59,517 nucleotides of DNA, from assembly GCA_964484135.1 (NCBI GenBank), contig CAZAEL010000010.1:1-59517 (forward strand), in the 5' to 3' direction. Below the pieces are notes generated by a model. The model ran no database searches. It worked only from the letters and a program-made list of their open reading frames with translations, and was not told where the DNA came from. Source of the DNA: CAZAEL01 sp964484135 (lineage in GTDB: Bacteria; Elusimicrobiota; Elusimicrobia; FEN-1173). Position 1 is the first letter of the stretch, and each line of letters opens with the position of its first letter. The translations under genes and the position numbers were made by a program. This document shows positions 51,651 to 59,517 of this stretch, piece by piece.

Positions 51651-54600
51651 TCAGGACGCGGCCGGCTCCACCATTTTTCCCTCCCGCAGGAAAATCACCC
51701 GGAACCCGCAGGGTTCTCCCAGGGCCTTTTGGACCGCGGCCCGGTACGCCTCCCCCTGGGGCCGGTATCTTTGCGCCGCCGCGGAAAGGCCTCCGGCGGG
51801 GACGCGGTCCGTCTTGTAGTCCGCCACCCAGAGCCGGCCCTGGTCCCGATACAACAGGTCCATGACGCCGCGCAAAATCCCCTTCTCATCCGGACAGAGG
51901 AACGGGACTTCCCGCCCCAGGATGGAGACCTCGCCCAGGCGCCGCGCCGCGGCGGATGACAAGAACCCCTCCAAAATCTCTCCGGCCTCGCCGGAAACCC
52001 GCTCCCAGTCCGCCTCCGGTTCCTGCCAGGCCAGGCGCCCGCGGGCCCGGTCCAGGGCCGGACCCAGTTCTCCGCCCTTGGCGAAGTCCCATCGCTCCAG
52101 GACCATGTGACAGAGCCGGCCCAGGAGCGCGGCCCCGGAAAACCCCTGCCGCGGTCCGGGGGCGGCGGGGCCGGCGGCCGGCCGTTCCGCCAAAGCGCTG
52201 GGTTGGACGAAAAGAGGGGATTCGCCGGCCGCGCGGAAGGCGTCCCGCCGTTGCCGCCACAGCTTGGCCAGGCCCGGCCCGTTCAAGGCCGGCGTCTTGA
52301 GGCGGGCCCGTTGACGGCCCGCCGGACGGAACGTCTGCTCCGGGGTGACGTACGTGACGGGCACGGTATGCCCGTGAAAAGACATTTTTTCCGGGCGCTC
52401 CCCGGGAGCGGGCCACAGGCCGCCCTCCCGAAGCAGATGGGAAAAGGAGGTCCGGTCCCCCCCCTCCTGCCGCCCCAAAAGGATCAACCGCTCCCGGGCC
52501 CGGGTCATGGCCACGTACAGGAGCCGCACCGTCTCAAAGTTTTCCCGCTCCTTTTCCTCCCGGCTCAGGAACGCCCAGGCCGTGTCCGCGGCCTTGGCCT
52601 TGGGCAGATGGAACCCCACCGCGCCCTCCCGCCAGCCCACCCGGCACACGGGCGGGGTATGGCCGCCGGAACGTTCCGCCGACAGGTTGGGAAGGATGAC
52701 CACGGGGTATTCCAGGCCCTTGGCCTTGTGCAGGGTCAGGATCCGCACCGCGTCCAGGTGCTCGTCCGCCAGGGGGCTTTCCCCCTCCCGCGCCGCCTCC
52801 TCCATGGAACGGACCACCCGCCGGAGGAAGGCCTTGAGCGTGGCGCCCCGCTCCCCGGCCTCCGCGGCCAGCCGCTGGAACTTCATCAAATTGGACAAGG
52901 TCTGCTCCTGGTGGTACGCGGCCGCGCAGAGCTCCAGCAAAAACGAATCCCGCAGGAGCCCGGCGATGAGCTCGCCCAGGGGAACGCGGCCCAGCCGCGC
53001 CCGCTGCGCCTCCAGGAATTCCCGGAAGGCCCTGAGCCGCCCCCGGGACGACGCCGGCAGGTCCGCCTTGTCCCAGGCCTCGCCCGGCTCCTCCAAACCG
53101 CCGGCCCGGGCCAGGGCCTGGATTTCCCGGTCCTCCAGGCACAGGAGAGGCGACCGCAAAAGCCCCAGGAGCGCCACGGGATCCTGCGGGTTGTCCAGGA
53201 CCTTGAGAAGGTTGAGAAAATCCACGGCCTCCTGGGTGTCGTAGAAAAACCGGTCCGACTCCACCACGTACGGGATGCGGGCCTCCTTGAGGGCCTCCAG
53301 GTACGCGTTCAAGGGAGAGAAGGTGCGCAGCAAGAGGGCGATGTGCCGGAAACGGTACCGCCCGTCCGGCGGCGTCTCCCCTTCCGGCAGAGAGACGCCG
53401 TGGGCCCCGATCCATTGGGCGATCCAGCGGGCCTCCGCGGCCTGGGCCTCGGCCGCCTTGACCTTGGGCGCCTCTCCCGCCGGACGGACCAGCACCAGCT
53501 CCGGCCCGGGCGGCGGGGATTCGCCGTCTCCTTCGGGCCGCCCCTCCGTTTGGGCGGGCCGCGGGTACAGGGGCAGGTACGCGGGCTGGAGGCCGGGGGT
53601 TTCCCGCATCAGGGCTTGAAAGAGCCCGTTGACGGGCGCGGCCAGGCCCGCGTGGCTGCGGAAATTGGTCTGCAGATCGCACTTCAGCGCGCCCTGGTCC
53701 AGAAGTTTTTGGGTGAAGGCCGTGTACGCCCGGATGTCCGCGCCCCGGAAACGGTAGATGGACTGCTTGGGATCGCCCACGAAGAAAAGTTTCCCCGCCT
53801 GGAACCGGACCTCCTCCCAGGCGCGGGCCTGGACGCCGCGCTCCTCGGCCAGGTACAGCAGGATCTCGCCCTGGAGCGGGTCCGTGTCCTGGAACTCGTC
53901 GATCAGGAAGGCGTCGAAGCGGGCCTTGAGCGACTCGCGCACGGCCGGGTTGTCCCGCAGCAGGTCCCGGGCCCGGGCCAGGAGCCCGTAAAAATCCACG
54001 TACCCCTTGCGCCGGTATTCCTCCCGGAACCGGTCCGCGAAGGGCCGCACCAGGTCCAGGGCCCGCCGCACCAACTCGTTGGCCAGAGGGGACGTGTCGC
54101 AGGCCACCTCAAGGCCTTCCTCGTACAGGGCCCGGCCGTCCGTCCCGTCCCAGGCCTTGGGCCAGGCCCTTTCCTTGAACGCGGGGGGCGCCCAGCGGAG
54201 GGGCGGGGGCGCGGGGGGTTCGGCGGCGGACAACGACGACAGGTGGGCCGCCACCTCGGCCAGGGATTCCTTGATCTTGCTGGACCCGCCGGGGTCCGGC
54301 CTCTCCCGTTGCAGGGCCGACAGGCCCCGGGCCAGCTCCCGCAGGCGGTCCCGCATGCGCGGCGAAGGCCCCGTCCGCCCCTGGCGGGATTCGTCCGAAC
54401 ACAGGGCGCGGGCCAGCGCCGCCAGGTCTTCCAGCGACACCAGGGGCAGCAGCTCCAGCCACTGTTCCCGGCGGGACGGCTTGTCCCCCAGCTCCTGGTC
54501 CAGCCACAGGGCCCAGCTTTCCTCGAACAGCTCGTCGAAGGCGTCTCCCGGGTCCACCTCGAACCCCGGGTCCACCCCGCTTTCCAGGGGATGGAGCCGC

Positions 54601-55067
54601 AGGAGGTGGGAGGCAAAATGGTGGATGGTGCCGATGAGGGCCCGGTCCATGTCCCGCAGGGCCTTTTCCGTGGCCGCGCGGAGCCGTTCCTCGGGCACGC
54701 CGAAGCCGGCCTTGACCTCCGACAAAAGGCGCGCCGCGGCCTCGGCGCGAGGGCCGGGCGGGGGTCTTTTGTCCAGGACCGCCAGCGAATCTTGGAGTTT
54801 GGCGGAGAGGCGGACCTTGATCTCGGCCGCGGCCTTTTCCGTGAAGGTCAGGGCCACCAGCCGCGTGATGTCCGCGGCCGGCCGGTCCGCGCCGCCCCGG
54901 GGACGGGCTTGGCCGGGTTTTCCGGGAGGACCGCCGGCCAGGAGCCAAAAGAGTAGACGGTCCGTGAGCAGGGTGGTCTTGCCCGTGCCCGCGCCCGCCT
55001 CCACCACCACGTTGGCGTCCAGCCGTCGCCGGGCGCTGTCCCGGGCTTCCTGGTCGCGGGGGATCAT
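51651..55067 (-). CDS. AddA-like UvrD-family helicase-nuclease
   Basis: A 1138-residue protein from ATG 55067. Helicase motifs: VVVEAGAGTGKTTLLTDRLL (Walker A), VALTFTEKAAAEI (Ia), FLIDEFQDTDPLQGEIL (II), FFVGDPKQSIYRFRGADIR (III), LLRTFSPLNAYL, and VRILTLHKAKGLEYPVVIL (V), LYVAMTRARERLILLG (VI). The C-terminus is a RecB-family nuclease: GIL-RGVMDLLYR and VADYKTDRV. AddA pairs with AddB to resect double-strand ends for RecA. It overlaps addB by ATGA. Chi-site recognition cannot be judged. Confidence 0.92.
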   Translation of the reverse strand: MIPRDQEARDSARRRLDANVVVEAGAGTGKTTLLTDRLLFWLLAGGPPGKPGQARPRGGADRPAADITRLVALTFTEKAAAEIKVRLSAKLQDSLAVLDKRPPPGPRAEAAARLLSEVKAGFGVPEERLRAATEKALRDMDRALIGTIHHFASHLLRLHPLESGVDPGFEVDPGDAFDELFEESWALWLDQELGDKPSRREQWLELLPLVSLEDLAALARALCSDESRQGRTGPSPRMRDRLRELARGLSALQRERPDPGGSSKIKESLAEVAAHLSSLSAAEPPAPPPLRWAPPAFKERAWPKAWDGTDGRALYEEGLEVACDTSPLANELVRRALDLVRPFADRFREEYRRKGYVDFYGLLARARDLLRDNPAVRESLKARFDAFLIDEFQDTDPLQGEILLYLAEERGVQARAWEEVRFQAGKLFFVGDPKQSIYRFRGADIRAYTAFTQKLLDQGALKCDLQTNFRSHAGLAAPVNGLFQALMRETPGLQPAYLPLYPRPAQTEGRPEGDGESPPPGPELVLVRPAGEAPKVKAAEAQAAEARWIAQWIGAHGVSLPEGETPPDGRYRFRHIALLLRTFSPLNAYLEALKEARIPYVVESDRFFYDTQEAVDFLNLLKVLDNPQDPVALLGLLRSPLLCLEDREIQALARAGGLEEPGEAWDKADLPASSRGRLRAFREFLEAQRARLGRVPLGELIAGLLRDSFLLELCAAAYHQEQTLSNLMKFQRLAAEAGERGATLKAFLRRVVRSMEEAAREGESPLADEHLDAVRILTLHKAKGLEYPVVILPNLSAERSGGHTPPVCRVGWREGAVGFHLPKAKAADTAWAFLSREEKERENFETVRLLYVAMTRARERLILLGRQEGGDRTSFSHLLREGGLWPAPGERPEKMSFHGHTVPVTYVTPEQTFRPAGRQRARLKTPALNGPGLAKLWRQRRDAFRAAGESPLFVQPSALAERPAAGPAAPGPRQGFSGAALLGRLCHMVLERWDFAKGGELGPALDRARGRLAWQEPEADWERVSGEAGEILEGFLSSAAARRLGEVSILGREVPFLCPDEKGILRGVMDLLYRDQGRLWVADYKTDRVPAGGLSAAAQRYRPQGEAYRAAVQKALGEPCGFRVIFLREGKMVEPAAS

Positions 55068-58000
55068 GTCTTCCTCCGGGAAGGCTTGGTCGACTCCGCG
55101 GCCTGGACGCGGCGGGCCTCGTCGTACGCGGACCGCAAGCGTGAGTCTTCGGCCCGGCGGCGGCTGGGGGGGTGGGCCTTGCGGCAGGCCGCGGCAAAGG
55201 CGCAGCGGCCGCAGACCCCGCCGCGCCCTTCGTCCGGCGCGATGAAAAACCGGCCCGCCGCCATCTGTTCCGCCAACCGTCCCAGGTTTTCCAGAAAAGA
55301 CGGACGGACCGCCCGCCAATCCTCGGCGGAGAATTCCTGCGCCGGCCCCCGCTCCCCGTCCGCGGGTTCCTCCAGGATGTAATAATAGGCGCCCACGGGC
55401 GAGGCGTCCGCGGTTTCGGACGCGCCCCGGGCCATTTCCAGGTAGAGCGGCGGCTGATGGGCCGCCATGGACAGGACCCGGCTCCTCAAGGACTCCCGCG
55501 CCGTCCAGCGGGTTTTGTAGTCGATGACGCGGAACCGCTTTCCGGCGGGGTCCATGTCCAGGCGGTCCGGCCGGCCGTAGAACCGGATGCCTTCACCGGC
55601 GCCGCCTTTTCTGATGTCCGCGGGAGCGGCCATGGTCCTCTCAAAAAAAGCGGGGAACAGCCCCGCGCCGCGAATCTCCGCCACGTCCCAGGCCGCGAAC
55701 TCCCGCAGATGATGGAGCATCTGGCGCCGGGCCGCCTCCCACAGAAGGGGGTACACGCCCAGCGCCTCCCACCCGTGCTCCCGGAAAACCTCCTCCGCCG
55801 CCCGTTCCAGGGCCGGGGCCCAGGGCGCCCCCGGCGGGCGGGACCAATGCCCGGACGCCTTCAGGTCCTCGTGGAATCGCTGGAGCACGCGATGGTAGAT
55901 CTTTCCCCGGGCCAACGGGGAAAGGTGGCCGCGCTCCGCCGGGTCCTCCAGCCTCAACCCCAACACGCGGGAAGCGTAGAATTGGAAGGGACAGGCGGCC
56001 AGCACGTCCAGGGACGTGGGCGAAAGCCCCCGGCGCCGCGCCAGGCGCATGTACTCCTCCGGCGGGTCCACCAGCCCGTCGAAGGGGCCGGGCGCGCCGG
56101 GCCGGTTCAGGGCCGCCACCCCGGCGCGCGCCTCCCGCAGCCAGGCCGCGTCCGTCCCCAGCGCTTCCCAGAGAGGCGAAGGGTCCTGCTCCGCGGCCGC
56201 GGCCAGGAGCGACGCCTCCTTGGGCGTCAAGAGCGCCGGCGGCACGGACTGGAGCCGTGCCAGGGGCTGGCGCGGGACCCTTTCGCCGGCTTCCTTCTCA
56301 AAATCCAGGCCGCAGGCCCGGCAGAGCTCCCGCAGGTAGATGGAAGGCACCTGGGCCTTGCCCTCCTCGTCGGAACGGGGGTACAGGCAGTGGAGCCTTT
56401 CCGTCGCGGCGGAGACCGTGAGGGCGAAGAGGAGCTTTTCCTCCTCGTACCCGGCCAGCTTGGGCAGGATCCAATAGCCCGCCGCGTCCTGCAGCAGGTT
56501 CCTCACCGAATCGCGGAGCAGGGGGTCTTCCCGGACCTGCCGCGGAAAAAGCCCCTCCTGCAGGCCCATGAGGAACAGCACGCGGAAGGACTGGCCCCGC
56601 GCCTCCATGGCGTTCAGCAACCGCACCCCTTCCCGGGGCGGGCCGGGCTCCAGCGTTTCTCCCTGAAGTTTTTCCTCCAGTGCTTCCAGGAACTCCCCCC
56701 AGGAGACGCGGGAGGACAGCCGGTCGAAGATTTTCAGGCCCTCCACCGCCTCCAGGGTCCTTTCCCAGACGCGGGCCTCGGGCCCCTCCGCGGGCGCGTC
56801 GAAGTTTTCCCGCAGGATCTCCGCGGCCTCTTCCGCGGCCGCGGCCCAGCGTCCCGCCTCCCGGGCCGGGTCCAGCCGCGCGTACAGGTCCCGGGCGAAA
56901 TCCCAAAGGGCGGCGGTGTCCTGCCGGGGGATCGGCCGCGCGTCCCGGCCTTCGTCCTCCCGGAGGAACGGCTCGAAATCCTTCTTGGCCCAGGGCGCCA
57001 CCTTGCCGGTCCACTGCCACCAGCCGGAATGGACGTCCAGCCGCTCCAGGAGCCGGCGCCATTGGGCCGTCAGCCGGTCCCCCCGGCTCACCCCGCGGAA
57101 ACGTTCCCGCCGGAAATAGGGGGACTCGGCCACGTCCAACAGCTGGGCGGCGGGCATGTTGCGGCGGCGCAGGGTCAGGAGCGCGAGGGACAGCCGGGCG
57201 AGGGGATGTTTCAGCAGGGGCTCGGCCGGCGGCGCGGCCAGGGGGACGGCGTTTTCCCGGAAGACGTCGGCCAGCACGGCCCGGTACGGCTCCAGGCTCC
57301 GCGCCACCACGCCGATGTCATGGAAGGACAGGTCCGGCATTTCCGCGCGCAGGGCCAGGATCTCCTTGGCCACGCGCCAGGCCTCGTCCCGGCGGCCGGA
57401 CACGCTGAAAATCCGCAGGGCCTTCTTGTCCCTCAGGGCCGCCTGGCGCGCCGGGTCGAAGAGACAGTCCAGCGCCTCGCCCAGGGCGCGGTCCTTGAAG
57501 GGGGCCTCCAAAAGCACGGGCGCCCGCCCGCCCTGGTGCAGCTTCGCTTTGTAGAAACGCTCGGCGAACGCGAAGGCGGGCCGGCCCGGCCGCGTGGGGC
57601 AGAACAGGACCGCGGGGCGTGACGCGGCCACCGCATGGAAAAAATCCGCCTGCACGCCGTTCAGATCGTAGAAACCGTAGTACAGCACCTCGGCGAAGGG
57701 ACGGAGGCCCTCGTCCGCCCCCTCCTCCAGGGCCCTGGCCGCGGCCCGCGCCAGCTCCGGCAGGGACAGGACCTTGGCGCCGGCCAAGGCGGCCCGGTAA
57801 CGGTCCTGCAGGTCCAGCAATTCCTGGAAACGGGCCTTGTCGTGGGGGTCCTGGATCAGGTCGGAGAAATATTCCCGGAAGCGGTCGGGCTCCAGGCCGG
57901 CCTCCATGAGGTCCCGCACGGAACTGCGGAACGCCGCGGCCAGGCCGAGGGAAAACCCCCGCCCCGGCCCTCCCTTGATGAGGCCGTCCACCACCTTGTC

Positions 58001-58273
58001 GTGGAAGAACTCGTCCGGCACCACGGCCCGGTCCGTGCGGCCCGCCTTTTCCAACACCTCCAGAGCGAGCGTGTGGAAAGTGAAGAACCGCGTCCCCAGC
58101 AGGGACAGGCCCCGCTCCCGCGCCAGCAGGACCTGAAGCCGGTCGGACAGGCCGGACGAGGCCGTGACCACCGCCGCCGGCCTGTCCGGGCCGGGGCGCA
58201 GGGACGTCAGGCGTTCGACGAAGGCGTTCTCAAGGGAAGGCTGATACGGACCGCAGAAGACGGACAGGGGCAT
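55064..58273 (-). CDS. AddB-like inactivated-helicase nuclease
   Basis: A 1069-residue protein. Starts MPLSVFCGPYQPSLENAF; residues about 30-700 form a helicase-like fold with few motifs and no Walker A lysine. The C-terminal nuclease has LAACPFQFYASRVLGLRL (first Cys of an iron-sulphur cluster), FYGRPDRLDMDP, RVIDYKTRW and the CGRCAFAAAC triplet, giving the four-cysteine pattern of AddB/Dna2-like FeS nucleases. It forms the partner of AddA for end resection. It lies just downstream of tRNA-Leu. Confidence 0.9.
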   Translation of the reverse strand: MPLSVFCGPYQPSLENAFVERLTSLRPGPDRPAAVVTASSGLSDRLQVLLARERGLSLLGTRFFTFHTLALEVLEKAGRTDRAVVPDEFFHDKVVDGLIKGGPGRGFSLGLAAAFRSSVRDLMEAGLEPDRFREYFSDLIQDPHDKARFQELLDLQDRYRAALAGAKVLSLPELARAAARALEEGADEGLRPFAEVLYYGFYDLNGVQADFFHAVAASRPAVLFCPTRPGRPAFAFAERFYKAKLHQGGRAPVLLEAPFKDRALGEALDCLFDPARQAALRDKKALRIFSVSGRRDEAWRVAKEILALRAEMPDLSFHDIGVVARSLEPYRAVLADVFRENAVPLAAPPAEPLLKHPLARLSLALLTLRRRNMPAAQLLDVAESPYFRRERFRGVSRGDRLTAQWRRLLERLDVHSGWWQWTGKVAPWAKKDFEPFLREDEGRDARPIPRQDTAALWDFARDLYARLDPAREAGRWAAAAEEAAEILRENFDAPAEGPEARVWERTLEAVEGLKIFDRLSSRVSWGEFLEALEEKLQGETLEPGPPREGVRLLNAMEARGQSFRVLFLMGLQEGLFPRQVREDPLLRDSVRNLLQDAAGYWILPKLAGYEEEKLLFALTVSAATERLHCLYPRSDEEGKAQVPSIYLRELCRACGLDFEKEAGERVPRQPLARLQSVPPALLTPKEASLLAAAAEQDPSPLWEALGTDAAWLREARAGVAALNRPGAPGPFDGLVDPPEEYMRLARRRGLSPTSLDVLAACPFQFYASRVLGLRLEDPAERGHLSPLARGKIYHRVLQRFHEDLKASGHWSRPPGAPWAPALERAAEEVFREHGWEALGVYPLLWEAARRQMLHHLREFAAWDVAEIRGAGLFPAFFERTMAAPADIRKGGAGEGIRFYGRPDRLDMDPAGKRFRVIDYKTRWTARESLRSRVLSMAAHQPPLYLEMARGASETADASPVGAYYYILEEPADGERGPAQEFSAEDWRAVRPSFLENLGRLAEQMAAGRFFIAPDEGRGGVCGRCAFAAACRKAHPPSRRRAEDSRLRSAYDEARRVQAAESTKPSRRKT

Positions 58274-58304
58274 GGTCTGTTGATATCGCTTTTTAGGAAA
58301 ATTT

Positions 58305-58596
58305 TGGGCAGGGTGGGATTTGAACCCACAAGGCCTTGCGGCCAGCGGATTTTACACGATTTCCCCATGTTTCCATGGGGCGTGGACTATCCCTTTCCGC
58401 GCAAGGCGGATCTCCCGTCTAGTCTCTACACCTTTCCGGGAAGCAGGAGCTTACCGGACTTGGCTCGGGATTGGCATGTCCTCCAAAAATCCGGAAGATT
58501 TAGCGTTCCCCGAATTTGAGAGATTTATTACCCTGGAGTCGCCTCCAGGGAGACCCTATCCGAGTCCGCTGCGTATACCAATTCCGCCACCTGCCC
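58305..58596 (-). tRNA. tRNA-Leu (anticodon UAA after splicing), split by a group I intron
   Basis: Exon 1 (58563-58596, 34 nt) and exon 2 (58305-58354, 50 nt) join to an 84-nt Leu tRNA: acceptor GGGCAGG/CCTGCCC, D arm, anticodon stem GCGGA/TCCGC around CTTAAAA (anticodon TAA), long variable arm GGCC-GCAA-GGCC and T stem GTGGG/CCCAC. The discriminator A is at 58305; CCA is not encoded. The intron sits between U33 and U34. The splice point rests on exon 1 ending in U and the intron ending in G; a C34 reading (CAA) would break both rules. Confidence 0.93.
58355..58562 (-). ncRNA. group I intron (tRNA type, IC3-like), 208 nt
   Basis: Exon end GGACT pairs with intron GGTCT, giving the U-G at the 5' splice site (P1). 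Core strings follow the cyanobacterial tRNA-Leu intron: CCAATCCCGAGCCAAG (P4-P6), GGTGTAGAGACTAGACGGG (P7 5' strand and J8/7 context), and AAAGGGATAGTCC (P7 3' strand). GACTA with TAGTC, and TTCGGG with CCCGA, are compensatory pairs relative to the cyanobacterial strings GACTC/GAGTC and CTCAGG/CCTGAG. It ends in G. No ORF lies wholly inside. Confidence 0.93.
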
Positions 58597-59306
58597 AATC
58601 GTGCGGCTCCGAGCCCAACCACTTGGACTTCGAAGGCATAGGAGCGCAATGTCTCTCTTGCGATGCAAGCTCAAAGAGCCCTTCCCATAACACTCTTTCA
58701 AAATATTTTGGGCCGCGATTTTCCCGTATCTGAGAACATGCGAAGATGGAGACTCGTTGTGAATTCGTCCATGCGCCCGAAAACGCCGGCTTATTTCGTT
58801 CTTGAGCCATGTCAAAAACGCGCTCGAGCCGGAATAAACACGGAGAGACCACTGCTTTGCGCCGTTTGTGGGATGAAACCAAGACCGGATACAGCCGTCG
58901 CCGTCTATGACCCCTCCGAGAAAATCCTCGAAATGGCCGTCATCCACTTTTATGGAACTCAAACGAAGCGATTTCCTGGGCATCAGCCCTATTGAAAGAA
59001 GAAAACGATAAAACCCGACATCGCCGAATTGAATCCTGTAAGATATTTGCCCTTTGCTATTCAATTTTGGGCGAACGCGATTCGTGAGTTTAAGATGACG
59101 CCGAATATCCATGAGGAAAAACCGGTCCTTCGCAGTGATTTCCATATGCCTCCCATCACCGGAAAGACACCCCCATCCGTGGCGATCAAACCCACAAGAC
59201 ACCAAAGGGTAGAAGGCGGCAAATCGGCCCAGTGTCTCATGTCTGGCATTTTACCAAATAGGCCGGCCCGAAAAACCCATAAAAAAGTCGGCTCCGGTTT
59301 TGTCAA
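58528..59306 (-). pseudogene. LAGLIDADG homing endonuclease, single frameshift
   Basis: Two LAGLIDADG motifs are visible, in different frames: LWCLVGLIATDGG (59306-59190 frame) and FEDFLGGVIDGDGCI (59205-58528 frame). The join lies in the G-run GATGGGGGTGTC near 59185; one extra G would give DGGCLSGDGRHMEITAKDR, the expected family sequence. So a 1-nt deletion or a sequencing error broke it. Starts TTG 59306 or ATG near 59246. The frame continues through exon 1 of tRNA-Leu and stops inside the intron at 58528. The nuclease lies outside the intron, 18 bp after the SRAP gene. Confidence 0.8.
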
Positions 59307-59324
59307 GACTTTTTTGATGAGAAA

Positions 59325-59517
59325 TCAGTCGCCGACAAATTCCAGGGCAAGCTCCGGCGTGGCGGGGAAAATCGTCAGAAACCCGCTTTCAAAAGGCCTG
59401 AGAAAACTCTGGAGCGCCCTCACGCCCCTGTCAGGACCGAGCCAGGCCTCCTCGCCTTCCGCGTCCAGGACGGCCGGCATGCGCGGGTGGATGTGCTTCA
59501 TGGCGTCGTTGGGCGGC
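59325..59517 (-). CDS. SRAP (YedK/HMCES) abasic-site protein, C-terminal part
   Basis: The last 63 codons in the frame beginning at 59516 read PPNDAMKHIHPRMPAVLDAEGEE, with the SRAP C-terminal pattern NxxxxxIHxRMPVIL, then EAWLGP and an end at TGA 59325-59327. SRAP proteins form a thiazolidine cross-link to abasic sites in single-stranded DNA through their N-terminal Cys, which is outside the window. The His in IHPRMP is the family's catalytic His. The gene continues off the right edge. Confidence 0.8.
   Translation of the reverse strand, partial: PPNDAMKHIHPRMPAVLDAEGEEAWLGPDRGVRALQSFLRPFESGFLTIFPATPELALEFVGD

Noticed and set aside
58305..58354. Truncated tRNA (only the 3' half at first sight)
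   Set aside because: The missing half lies 208 bp away and the gap has a full group I core, so it is a split gene, not a fragment.
58355..58562. tRNA-Leu(CAA) reading, with exon 1 ending in C34
   Set aside because: It would need a 5' exon ending in C and an intron ending in U, breaking two conserved group I rules; the P1 U-G pair supports UAA.

Overview
This is a G+C-rich bacterial chromosome segment, apparently from a metagenome-type scaffold: a run of ten N interrupts one gene, and both window edges cut genes. Nearly every gene lies on the minus strand, in long polycistrons with ATGA/GTGA stop-start overlaps. A PorV-like barrel, two ligase-TPR membrane proteins, the yebC-ruvCAB-DUF2905-SpoIID-queA-tgt-yajC-secD-secF order and an aa3-type oxidase suggest a Gram-negative, oxygen-respiring lineage such as a groundwater Elusimicrobiota or a deltaproteobacterium-like phylum. 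That placement is inference; no rRNA or ribosomal protein lies in the window.

Layout, left to right (transcription mostly runs right to left). 1-11836: an information/secretion operon with yebC, ruvC, ruvA, ruvB, DUF2905, a SpoIID-like protein, queA, tgt, a HEAT protein, yajC, secD, secF, a MetH-activation-like domain protein and a DUF374 acyltransferase. 11925-18269: two O-antigen-ligase/TPR proteins, a PorV-like barrel and tRNA-Thr(CGU). 18377-21440: a more A+T-rich islet with an M23 peptidase, a propeller-like secreted protein, an attenuator-like leader, and the stump of a second barrel gene. 21447-27878: a mixed set (DUF2891, a ferritin-like/CCC1 iron transporter, YgfZ, pirin, NmrA, an HtrA-like protease, DUF486). 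27885-41111: a respiratory operon, with cytochrome c, CoxB, CoxA, CoxC and CoxD, a CtaA-CtaB fusion, an ABC exporter, SCO, DUF420 and an orphan P-type-ATPase nucleotide-binding domain, then GDPD, QueG, MidA and LysM genes. 41356-51456: a signalling island of ten genes, all phosphorelay proteins (eleven receiver modules in nine of them, four intact kinases and one GGDEF). 51651-58273: an AddA/AddB-type nuclease-helicase pair. 58305-59517: a tRNA-Leu(UAA) interrupted by a group I intron, an adjacent frameshifted LAGLIDADG endonuclease, and the end of an SRAP-family gene.

How the genes fit together. QueA, Tgt and QueG supply the last three steps of queuosine synthesis. SCO, DUF420, CtaA-CtaB and possibly the orphan N-domain would mature the cytochrome oxidase encoded beside them. 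The signalling genes have only one membrane sensor, so they look like an intracellular branched phosphorelay ending in an HTH-receiver protein and a diguanylate cyclase. The most unusual signals are: (1) a 56-57-bp palindromic element inserted twice, each time inside an overlapping stop/start (ATGAT or GTGAC), with a 5-bp duplication that keeps both genes whole; (2) the tRNA-Leu group I intron with a LAGLIDADG gene outside it but running into it; (3) the low-GC islet that truncated a barrel gene and carries a terminator-containing leader; (4) the stand-alone P-type-ATPase N-domain in the oxidase operon.
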